From Saprospiraceae bacterium (lineage in GTDB: Bacteria > Bacteroidota > Bacteroidia > Chitinophagales > Saprospiraceae), in NCBI GenBank assembly GCA_024103005.1, contig JAGFJA010000041.1:21811-85810 (forward strand): a stretch of 64,000 bases of DNA, given 5' to 3'. Below the pieces are notes generated by a model that did not search any database, was not told the DNA's origin, and worked only from the letters and a program-made list of their open reading frames with translations. The stretch's first letter is position 1. Each line of letters begins with the position of its first letter. The position numbers and the translations under genes are program-made. Of this stretch, positions 8,819 through 16,804 are shown piece by piece.

Positions 8819-11161
8819 CTAAATTTTTATCCATTTCTTAGAGCCAATTATGCGATTTTTTGTCAATATATCAATAAAATAAAGGCCGGACGGTAATGGA
8901 TCCGTGTCAATGATTCCGTTACTCAGGCATACATCATTGAGGGTTTTCACAACTCTGCCAAGCTGGTCCTTAATTTTAATTATTCCTCTGTCCTTGTAAC
9001 CTGGTAAGGATATATGAAGGTTTCCTGAAGACGGATTGGGATAAATGGTGATATCAGATGCAGTGACAGTAAAAGTATTTACAGATTGGTCCTTATAGGA
9101 GATAAGCTCTATGTCGTCTATATTGATGCCGCTTCTGGTCTCCTCATCATCGGAAACTAATCTAATTCCAATCAAAATTTCCTGTCCGGCAAAATCCTTC
9201 ATGTTTACCTCCTCTTTAAGCCAAACAACACTATTTCCATCGTAAACGGGTTGGCCTTCCTTTTGATAGTATGTTCCGGGACGGGTAAATTTGCCACATA
9301 AGGGAATCTCACCATCATCCGTGATGGCATAGACCTGCGCATAGTCGAAATTCCCTTCTATATCCCACTTCAGCCAGTAGGTGAGTAAGGTTTCTTTATC
9401 TGTGGGGATGAGGTAAGGAGTATTGAAAACAATTCCTGAGTTTTGCTGATTGTGGTATGGCTTACCGGGTGAATCACCGAAAGAAGCAGGTGCACTGTGA
9501 TATTCTGTCATGTCCAGACCCCAGTCAGTGCCGTCCGGGATAATGGTAGTCAGATTGTCACAGGTATTGGTTAAGGTATTTTGGCCAGATTTGATAGTCA
9601 GCGTAATGGTATCTTTGAGAGTTAGAAATCCCATATTGCGGGTAATTTCAAGCAAAACCTTGTCATTGTTAGAAGCAAAGGATGAAGGCGTTATAGTAAT
9701 ATCTTTGATTGCAATCTCCGGAATAGCCATATTGAGGTTGAAAGAATGCTTATCCAAGTCTGCATTGCCACTGATGATTTTTAGACTCAAGGAAATGGGT
9801 CCCGCTTCTGCACTCACCCGATTGATTGAGAGACTCAGGGGATTTGATTTGTTTTTAATCAGGTAAAGAGGTTCCAGGAACTTTACTTCAAAATATTGAT
9901 GTGCCATTTCTGCAAATACAATATTGCCTCTAAGTGTTGTCTTGCAGAGATATTTAATTTTAGAGGCATCAGGCCAGAACCCATCGGTGGAGAGACCGAT
10001 TTCAGGGGTGAGTGAGTATGTTATATTTTGAAGGTCATGTCCATATATCCAGTCATCAGAGCCTCCATTTGAAAGATAGCCTACTGTCTGGATGGTGTTG
10101 CCAATGGCAAAGTTGTTCTGGCCGGCATATACGCTTGCAATGCCTTTAAATGCAGCATCATCCAGACAAGGTTCTTCCGTGTAATTCCATGGATAGATGA
10201 CATAATTGCCAAAAGTATGGTTGTTCAGCACCAGATTAAATTTATATTTTTCGACAAGTGCAGCGACTGCCCGCGTTTCCGGTTCGGAAAATGGCGCAGG
10301 TCCGCGATATACCTGACTTAACGGCTCCGGACTGGAACCTACATTGTCAATTCCCCATTTCCATCCATAGTTTCTGTTAAGATCGACTCCGTAAAATCCT
10401 GAAGGGTCCGGCCAGCGGTTTTTCCGCCACATCCCACCACCTTCGGGACGGGTGAATTCATTATAAGCATAGCCGTCGGGATTGACACATGGAATAAAAT
10501 AGAGTTCTGTCTGATCTATCAGGTTCTTGATTTCGGCATCCTTGTCATAGTTTTCAAGCAGGTACCACATGAAGTAAATGAGCTGTGACAGACTCATGGG
10601 CTCACGTGCATGATGAAGAGCGGTGAACAGGACTCCTGGCTTACCCTGGTCATTGTCAGGTTGACTGGAAATCCTTAGCCATTGCATAGAGCGACCTTCA
10701 AAAGTTTTGAATGTGTCGATATTTTGCCTGCTACTGATGAGATTGGGATAAAGGAGGTGCATCGTATCTAAAATGGCTATCATGTCGGCATAGGTATAAT
10801 ATCCTGCCATAGTCCCCAGTCGGAAATGGTCAGGATCCGTAAATTGATCCGTGATATCCGGACAGGAATAATGGTTCCTTTCAAGTCTTTGCATTGAATT
10901 TTTATCTTCAATGGTAAAAGGGATAGATTGGTTTGTTAATAAGTCCATTTCTTCCCGGCTCAGATAATTCATCCAAAATCTGCCGGGTGCATAGAAACCG
11001 TGATCTGCCTCAAGCCCAAGTTTTGCAAGTGTTTTAATGGTGGTTTTTTTCAGGTCAACTTTGACTAATTTATATCCGGTTTCAATGTTTTGACCGAAAA
11101 GAAAGGTGGATATGATACAGAAGGCAAAAACAAAAATATACTTATTAAAAAATTGTTTCAT
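8819..11161 (-). CDS. Secreted M14 zinc carboxypeptidase with T9SS sorting domain
   Basis: With ATG 11161 the protein has 780 residues; an upstream Met at 11182 would place seven residues before the signal peptide (MKQFFNKYIFVFAFC...FGQ). The M14 catalytic domain covers about residues 115-430. The zinc ligands are H184 and E187 in HHAREP and H315 in NNHTFGNY. Substrate-binding features include NPDGYAYN and VDLNRNYGW, and the catalytic Glu is E387 in TPEIGLSTDG. A beta-sandwich region follows, then a T9SS C-terminal domain (ITIYPNPSSGNLHISL...LPSGLYFIDIL). The enzyme likely trims extracellular peptides from the C-terminus after export across the outer membrane. It has its own promoter-like sequence upstream. 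Confidence 0.9.
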   Translation of the reverse strand: MKQFFNKYIFVFAFCIISTFLFGQNIETGYKLVKVDLKKTTIKTLAKLGLEADHGFYAPGRFWMNYLSREEMDLLTNQSIPFTIEDKNSMQRLERNHYSCPDITDQFTDPDHFRLGTMAGYYTYADMIAILDTMHLLYPNLISSRQNIDTFKTFEGRSMQWLRISSQPDNDQGKPGVLFTALHHAREPMSLSQLIYFMWYLLENYDKDAEIKNLIDQTELYFIPCVNPDGYAYNEFTRPEGGGMWRKNRWPDPSGFYGVDLNRNYGWKWGIDNVGSSPEPLSQVYRGPAPFSEPETRAVAALVEKYKFNLVLNNHTFGNYVIYPWNYTEEPCLDDAAFKGIASVYAGQNNFAIGNTIQTVGYLSNGGSDDWIYGHDLQNITYSLTPEIGLSTDGFWPDASKIKYLCKTTLRGNIVFAEMAHQYFEVKFLEPLYLIKNKSNPLSLSINRVSAEAGPISLSLKIISGNADLDKHSFNLNMAIPEIAIKDITITPSSFASNNDKVLLEITRNMGFLTLKDTITLTIKSGQNTLTNTCDNLTTIIPDGTDWGLDMTEYHSAPASFGDSPGKPYHNQQNSGIVFNTPYLIPTDKETLLTYWLKWDIEGNFDYAQVYAITDDGEIPLCGKFTRPGTYYQKEGQPVYDGNSVVWLKEEVNMKDFAGQEILIGIRLVSDDEETRSGINIDDIELISYKDQSVNTFTVTASDITIYPNPSSGNLHISLPGYKDRGIIKIKDQLGRVVKTLNDVCLSNGIIDTDPLPSGLYFIDILTKNRIIGSKKWIKI

Positions 11162-11550
11162 TTGTATTAAATTAATAATCAAAGTTAAATATTAATATTA
11201 GAAATACAATATTCAAAAGCATTATTTTTGAGGCGGAAAATTATTCTGGCTGCATTTGGGAGCTTTTCGTCACATTGTTTTGAATTTACCAATAATTGAG
11301 AGGAATTACAGTGAAAATATTATCAGAAATTTCATACACTAATATAAACCATTAATAACCAATGTTATAAAAATATTATATATAAATAATATATACTCCG
11401 TATTGTTTTGATTATCACATAGTTACTAACTTCAAAACTTTATTTATTTATTCTTTGAAAGTAAAAGGGAAGGGTTAATCTGTATTTTTATTCATGGGAG
11501 AAAAAGGATTTAATTCCCGGATTTTAGAAAGAAAGCATGACTAAAGGTGT
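11162..11550 (-). promoter_or_regulatory. Intergenic region with carboxypeptidase promoter
   Basis: This AT-rich 389-bp region has no coding frame. On the minus strand a -7 element TAACTTTG (11180-11187) is preceded, after exactly 19 nt, by TTG (11207-11209), the spacing of the Bacteroidota sigma-ABfr promoter. It lies close to the ATG at 11161, giving a short leader. The rest (11210-11550), downstream of the DAHP synthase gene, shows only AT runs. Confidence 0.5.
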
Positions 11551-12639
11551 CTATTTTTTATTTATTACTTCATTTTGCCTTCGGATACTTTCCATGTGAA
11601 TGGCGTTGTAATACCGTTTGATGAATTCAGGACTTAATTTTAATTTAGATCCATTTAAGCTGATACGATCCATAATATAATTCCATCGTTTAATCTGCAA
11701 AATCGAAAGCTGATGTTCTTTTTTATAGGCTCCTATTTTATCAGATATTTCCATTCTCCTACTGAGCAATTGGAGCAGTTCGTCATCCATCTGGTCAATC
11801 TGTTGCCTGAGATGGATCAGATAATGGTCCTCGCTTGATATTTCCATAACCTGTGTCCACTGAATATCTTTTAATAATTCGCCTAAAGCAGATGGGGTAA
11901 TTTGCTGGGAAGCGTCGCTCCATGCGAGATCCGGGGTGCAATGACTTTCTATCATAATGCCGTCGTATGCCAGGTTAATAGCCGTCTGAACTACTTCCCG
12001 GAGCATTATTCTGTTGCCACAGATGTGTGAAGGATCATTGAGAAAGAGCAGGTCTGGATAACGCGCCTTCATTTCAATGGCCAGATGCCAAAGTGGTGGG
12101 TTTCGGTATTCTGTGGGTCCGTAGGAGGAGAATCCCCGATGAATCAGGCCAATAGTAGAGATGCCTGCTTTTTCAATACGTTCTACTGCCCCGGTCCACA
12201 GTTCAATATCTGCATTGATAGGATTTTTTATCAGAACAGGTACATCAACTCCTTTCAAGGCATCAGCGATTTCCTGAACACTGAAGGGATTGGTTGTACT
12301 GCGTGCTCCGATCCATAGGATATCCACCCGGTGTGCAAGAGCTTCTTCAACCTGAGTTTTATTGGCAACTTCCACGGCTACCGGAAGCCCTGTCAATGCC
12401 TTAGCTTTCTGCAGCCAGGCCAACCCTTCTACACCGACACCTTCAAAAGTGCCCGGACGTGTACGAGGTTTCCAGATTCCGGCTCTCAGGACATCAATCT
12501 TGTTTAATTGTTGAAGCTGCAGGGCAGTGGAGATATATTGCTCCTCCGTCTCTGCACTGCATGGGCCTGCAATGATAAACGGTCTTTTAGCAGAAATTTT
12601 TTCCAGTAACTCCTGAGTTATATCCTCTTGTATTTTCAT
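11551..12639 (-). CDS. Bifunctional 3-deoxy-7-phosphoheptulonate synthase/chorismate mutase
   Basis: This 362-residue fusion links the first step of the shikimate pathway with the branch to prephenate. Residues 1-260 are a type I-beta (KDO8P-like) DAHP synthase with IAGPCSAET, RAGIWKPRTRPGTFEG, KNPINADIELWTGAVERI, HRGFSSYG and FLNDPSHICG motifs. Residues of about 270-362 are an AroQ chorismate mutase helix bundle (LRQQIDQMDDELLQLLSRRMEISDKIGAYK). The C-terminal mutase fusion is typical of Bacteroidota, where the mutase portion can also mediate feedback control. No other aroma genes are adjacent. Start ATG 12639 gives the expected N-terminus. Confidence 0.93.
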   Translation of the reverse strand: MKIQEDITQELLEKISAKRPFIIAGPCSAETEEQYISTALQLQQLNKIDVLRAGIWKPRTRPGTFEGVGVEGLAWLQKAKALTGLPVAVEVANKTQVEEALAHRVDILWIGARSTTNPFSVQEIADALKGVDVPVLIKNPINADIELWTGAVERIEKAGISTIGLIHRGFSSYGPTEYRNPPLWHLAIEMKARYPDLLFLNDPSHICGNRIMLREVVQTAINLAYDGIMIESHCTPDLAWSDASQQITPSALGELLKDIQWTQVMEISSEDHYLIHLRQQIDQMDDELLQLLSRRMEISDKIGAYKKEHQLSILQIKRWNYIMDRISLNGSKLKLSPEFIKRYYNAIHMESIRRQNEVINKK

Positions 12640-13005
12640 TAAAATTTTATCACGAATAGATTTATCTCATCGTCAGACAAAGAAACAAGAAATTCATTTG
12701 ATTGTTAAAAAAATTGCAAACAAATTATTTTTTGAAGCGATTAGCTGGTTTATTATGTTCTGTTCAGACTAAAGTAAATTCACCTTGTTTTTGTTTAAGT
12801 CCCGGTGGCTGTTTTACTATAAAAGGTGCTTGATGTAATTTATTGATACAATATCAGGCAGTTGGGTATAAAAGGTGAATCCTTTTTGATTGGTTTTAAA
12901 AAAGCTGTAAAGGCACGGTAACTTTGATTTTAGTAAAACCTTGGAGCACATAATTATTTGGGATATTTAGAATTTTATTAATTTTATTCGTAAAAATCTC
13001 AAAAG
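12640..13005 (+). promoter_or_regulatory. Divergent intergenic region with TAACTTTG element
   Basis: This 366-bp AT-rich region separates the divergent DAHP synthase and sugar dehydrogenase genes. On the + strand TAACTTTG at 12919-12926 matches the -7 consensus 80 nt before ATG 13006. No -33 element at 19 nt is visible. No coding frame or stable hairpin was recognised. Confidence 0.4.
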
Positions 13006-15123
13006 ATGGTATATAATTCCAAGTTGCTTTGGATAGTTGTGTTATTCCTTTCTATCCGAACCGGGTATGGGCAGGAGCCATTTCCTCGTATTGTTTTAGA
13101 ACAGGTATTTTCCGGGCTTGATGCGCCGGTTTCATTGCAGAGTTGTAATGATGACAGAATTTTTATTGTAGAGAAAGAAGGAAGGATAAAAATAGGCTAT
13201 CCCGATGGAACAGTCAGGGATTCTGCTTTTCTGGATATTTCAGACCATGTGGTGAGTGGTGGCGAACGCGGTTTGCTGGGGCTTGCTTTTCCGCCGGATT
13301 ACAAGCAGAGTGGTACCTTTTATGTTAATTATACCAGTGAGCCTGATGCTTATACTACTATTTCCAGAATTAGAGTTTCTGCAGATTCCAATCGTGCTGT
13401 GGAGGCTACTGAAGAGGTGCTGCTGAGCATCAAACAGCCATTTTCAAATCATAACGGAGGCAATCTGGAGTTCGGGCCTGATGGTTATCTGTACATTGGG
13501 ATGGGCGATGGAGGAAGTGGGGGAGACCCGCTCAACAATAGCCAGAATAAACTGAGTTATCTTGGTAAAATGTTGCGAATTGATGTCCATAATAGCCCGG
13601 GGTACGATATACCTGCAGACAACCCTTTTGTAAATAATTTTGAATATTTGCCCGAAATTTGGTCATTAGGACTTCGGAATCCATGGAGATTCAAGTTTGA
13701 TGAACGAAACGGTGACCTGTGGATAGCAGATGTGGGGCAGAATAAATGGGAAGAAATAGATTTTGAATCGGCGGGTGATGGAGGAAATAATTATGGCTGG
13801 CGTTGTTATGAGGGCTTTGAATCATATAATTTGGAGGGTTGTCAGGATGCCAATCAGTATGAATTCCCGGTGGTAGTATTTGACCATGATGCCGGGAATT
13901 GCAGTATTACAGGAGGTGTGGTCAATATCAAAGACCCCAACAGCTCCCTTTACGGATATTATTACTCCGCAGACTATTGTTCCGGTCAGTTTTGGGGAAC
14001 AAAAAGAAATGAGGATCTGACTTTTACGACCATTGAATTAGCCAATCCCGGGTTTAGTAAGTTTGTCGCTTTTGGATATGATCTGGATAAGAATATTTAT
14101 GTTGCCAGGGACAATGGAAAAATTTACCGCATCGATACCTTTACCCTATGTGCTCCGGAACTTACGATAAATGCAGGCGGAACAGAGGTAGGGTGTATGA
14201 TTGATACGGTTGTCCTAACAACTCAGCCATTCTCAAACGGTACCTATACCTGGTTTAAGGATGGAAATCCCATAGATGGAACTACTGGTGATACGCTTTG
14301 GGCGATTGAGCCCGGTAATTATACGGTACAATTTGTTTCAGAAACCTGCAGTGCCGTTACAAAGACTGCTTTTACCTTGAAAAAAAGCACGGCAATTGAT
14401 GTTAGTATTCTGGATCTTCCGGTAGATTATTGTCTCAATGGAGCACCAATTGTTATACATGGTTTGCCGGCAGGTGGATCATTTTTCGGAACCGGAATGG
14501 TGGACTCAGTTTTTTACCCTTCTGTGAGTAATATTGGTACCTTTTTTATTACTTATTCCTATGAGGATGCGGAAGGGTGTAATGGATTTGATGTGGGGAC
14601 GATTAAAGTAAACAATCCGCCCGGAGCAGTTATCTTATCTAATCCTCCGACCTTATGTATTCAGGGTCCTCCGTATCCACTGGAGGCTATTCCTGAAGAA
14701 GGGTATTGGACAGGTGACGGTATTTCCGGTAATACATTCTATCCTCAGGTAGCAGGCGTCGGTGTTCACAAGTTGAAATATACTTATAATCCTTGGCCGG
14801 GATGTTACGGTTATGACAGCATATATATGAAAGTTATAGATTGCAGTTCAGCCGTTTTCAAAATGGAGAAATCACCGTTTAAAGTGTATCCCAACCCGGT
14901 TACAGAGCAGTTGTCCATATACTCGGATTTGAGAGGCGTCCTTCCGCAGTCGGTCAAAGTTTACAATGCTTTCGGGAAAGAAGAAATGCTAATTGATTGG
15001 GTCACTGAAGGGGAAAATGGCAGGGCTTTGCAGGTTAACACAGGGACGTTGGCGCCGGGTGTTTATTTCATAATTTTGAATTATGATAATAAGCAATACA
15101 TTGAGAAAATAATTAAAATTTAG
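13006..15123 (+). CDS. Secreted PQQ-type glucose/sorbosone dehydrogenase with T9SS sorting domain
   Basis: The 705-residue protein has a signal peptide (about residues 1-22). Residues of about 30-380 form a six-bladed propeller of the soluble glucose/sorbosone dehydrogenase family: ERGLLGLAFPPDY, NHNGGNLEFGPDGYLYIGMGDGG, SLGLRNPWRFKFD, IADVGQNKWEEID and NYGWRCYEG. The family oxidises aldose sugars with PQQ. A region of Ig/PKD-like beta modules follows, then a T9SS C-terminal domain (FKVYPNPVTEQLSIYSD...LAPGVYFIIL). It is probably displayed or secreted at the cell surface. Whether the cell makes PQQ cannot be judged here. The downstream O-methyltransferase starts 65 nt later. Confidence 0.87.
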   Translation: MVYNSKLLWIVVLFLSIRTGYGQEPFPRIVLEQVFSGLDAPVSLQSCNDDRIFIVEKEGRIKIGYPDGTVRDSAFLDISDHVVSGGERGLLGLAFPPDYKQSGTFYVNYTSEPDAYTTISRIRVSADSNRAVEATEEVLLSIKQPFSNHNGGNLEFGPDGYLYIGMGDGGSGGDPLNNSQNKLSYLGKMLRIDVHNSPGYDIPADNPFVNNFEYLPEIWSLGLRNPWRFKFDERNGDLWIADVGQNKWEEIDFESAGDGGNNYGWRCYEGFESYNLEGCQDANQYEFPVVVFDHDAGNCSITGGVVNIKDPNSSLYGYYYSADYCSGQFWGTKRNEDLTFTTIELANPGFSKFVAFGYDLDKNIYVARDNGKIYRIDTFTLCAPELTINAGGTEVGCMIDTVVLTTQPFSNGTYTWFKDGNPIDGTTGDTLWAIEPGNYTVQFVSETCSAVTKTAFTLKKSTAIDVSILDLPVDYCLNGAPIVIHGLPAGGSFFGTGMVDSVFYPSVSNIGTFFITYSYEDAEGCNGFDVGTIKVNNPPGAVILSNPPTLCIQGPPYPLEAIPEEGYWTGDGISGNTFYPQVAGVGVHKLKYTYNPWPGCYGYDSIYMKVIDCSSAVFKMEKSPFKVYPNPVTEQLSIYSDLRGVLPQSVKVYNAFGKEEMLIDWVTEGENGRALQVNTGTLAPGVYFIILNYDNKQYIEKIIKI

Positions 15124-15188
15124 GAAGTATTCCTTTGCTTCATCTATACTGAAGTTCTGATTGTCCGTAAAGTGATAGAAACAATAAA

Positions 15189-15824
15189 ATGGAATTAGTG
15201 CCCGAAAAGGTTGAGGAATACTGTCTGAGGATGACAGATGAAGTTCCGGAATATTTATTGCAACTGGATGAATATACCCATCTGCACCATCATAGTCCCA
15301 ATATGTTGTCAGGGAGCTATCAGGGTCGTTTACTAGCCATGATTAGTCGTCTGGTCAAGCCAAAGAATATCCTGGAAATAGGGACATATACCGGCTATTC
15401 TGCACTATGCCTGGCGGAAGGACTAGCCCCGGGAGGTCTTGTTCATACTATTGACGTGGATGAAAGGTTGAAGCCTACGCATGATAAATTTATCCATAAT
15501 TCAATATTGGCTGACAAGATAAAGGTATATTTCGGCGATGCTAAGAGCCTCATTCCGGAGATGGCAGTATGTCCTGATCTGGTTTTTATAGATGGAGCAA
15601 AAAGAGACTATTCGGCGATTTTTAATCTTTGCTTGCCAATGATGCCTTCCGGTGGAGTTATCCTTGCCGATAACGTGTTGTGGAAAGGGAATGTTCTGGA
15701 AGAGGACATGGATGAAAGGTCAAGATCAATTCATGAATTCAATGAAATGGTAAAGCGGTGTGATGAAGTAAATAAAGTAATGCTACCGGTAAGGGACGGT
15801 CTTTTCTGGATTGTTAAGAAATGA
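15189..15824 (+). CDS. Class I SAM-dependent O-methyltransferase
   Basis: This is a 211-residue member of the catechol/caffeoyl-CoA-type O-methyltransferase family (Methyltransf_3). The SAM-binding motif NILEIGTYTGYSALCLAEGL lies near residue 58. The metal and catechol-site Asp motifs are in PDLVFIDGAKRDYSAIF and GGVILADNVLWKGNV. Length is typical of bacterial members that methylate small hydroxylated aromatics. The physiological substrate is unknown. It lies between a secreted sugar dehydrogenase and a GNAT-like gene with 65- and 104-nt gaps, so it is probably independent. Confidence 0.88.
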   Translation: MELVPEKVEEYCLRMTDEVPEYLLQLDEYTHLHHHSPNMLSGSYQGRLLAMISRLVKPKNILEIGTYTGYSALCLAEGLAPGGLVHTIDVDERLKPTHDKFIHNSILADKIKVYFGDAKSLIPEMAVCPDLVFIDGAKRDYSAIFNLCLPMMPSGGVILADNVLWKGNVLEEDMDERSRSIHEFNEMVKRCDEVNKVMLPVRDGLFWIVKK

Positions 15825-15928
15825 TTCTGACATCGAAATAAGCTGCGGAAAGCAGGGTATTTATTGCTTCCCGGAAATTTTTATAATTCGTAAAAAATCA
15901 TTGGCCGGACTAAGGTAAAAGAAAAAGA

Positions 15929-16804
15929 ATGTATTTTTTAAGCAGGTCAGAAATTGATTCCGAAAAATGGAATGATGTCATAAATCAGGATGATTCAGGC
16001 CTGCCTTATGCTTATTCCGACATTCTGGATGCCTGTACCGGAGGAAGATGGAATGCACTGGTAGGGGAGCATTACAGGTGGGTTTTGCCCTTACCGTTTA
16101 ACAGGAAATTATTTGGATTCAAGCAGTTTTACCAACCTTATTTGCTGCAGCAACTGGGAATATTCGGTCAACAGCCATCTAAAGAAGATATCCTGTTGAT
16201 ACTCAAGATAATTAAGAAAAAAAGTATCCGGAGTCTGATCGCTTTTCAGGAAAATAATTATTCAATCATATTACCTTTTGGTACACCAAAAACGAATTAT
16301 GTCCTTGATCTCAAACCCGGTTATGACAATATTAAAAAAAATTACTTTAGAAATGTCACAGGTAGGCTTAAGAAGGAATACGATGATGAGTGGTTGACCG
16401 AAAAGGATATTTCTTTGGATCAGATGATTGACTTATACCTCCGTCATTCATTTGCTATTTATGAGCAAAGTGAAAAACTGTCTGCCACATATATCCGCCA
16501 ATTTATCCAGAGTATGGATAAATTGGGTATGGTAGGCATTCTTGCTCTCCGGGCTCCTGATTCGACTCCTTACGCAGGTATTATTTACCTCAAGACATCA
16601 AGTAGAATTATTCTCTCACTGACTTTTAACAATAGGCAATATAAAGGCTTTAATGGTCCTACCCGCCTTATAGATTTTATCATCCGTCAATATGCCGGAC
16701 AATCAATAATTCTTGATTTTGAGGGATCTGAGTTGCCTTCCGTCAGCGAATTTTATAAGTCTTTCGGACCGGAAGTAAAACCTTATATCGTGGTCAGTTC
16801 TTAA
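15929..16804 (+). CDS. FemAB/GNAT-like acyltransferase fold protein
   Basis: The 291-residue cytosolic protein has no signal. The C-terminal half has the look of a FemAB-type or BioF2-like acetyltransferase domain: a PYAGIIYLKTSSRIILSLTF stretch, then GPTRLIDFIIRQYAGQ and the ending LDFEGSELPSVSEFYKSFG. Such proteins transfer acyl or aminoacyl groups in several Bacteroidota pathways, but this clade has no assigned role. Its stop codon overlaps the stop codon of convergent dsbD inside a TTAA tetranucleotide. Function is not known. Confidence 0.65.
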   Translation: MYFLSRSEIDSEKWNDVINQDDSGLPYAYSDILDACTGGRWNALVGEHYRWVLPLPFNRKLFGFKQFYQPYLLQQLGIFGQQPSKEDILLILKIIKKKSIRSLIAFQENNYSIILPFGTPKTNYVLDLKPGYDNIKKNYFRNVTGRLKKEYDDEWLTEKDISLDQMIDLYLRHSFAIYEQSEKLSATYIRQFIQSMDKLGMVGILALRAPDSTPYAGIIYLKTSSRIILSLTFNNRQYKGFNGPTRLIDFIIRQYAGQSIILDFEGSELPSVSEFYKSFGPEVKPYIVVSS

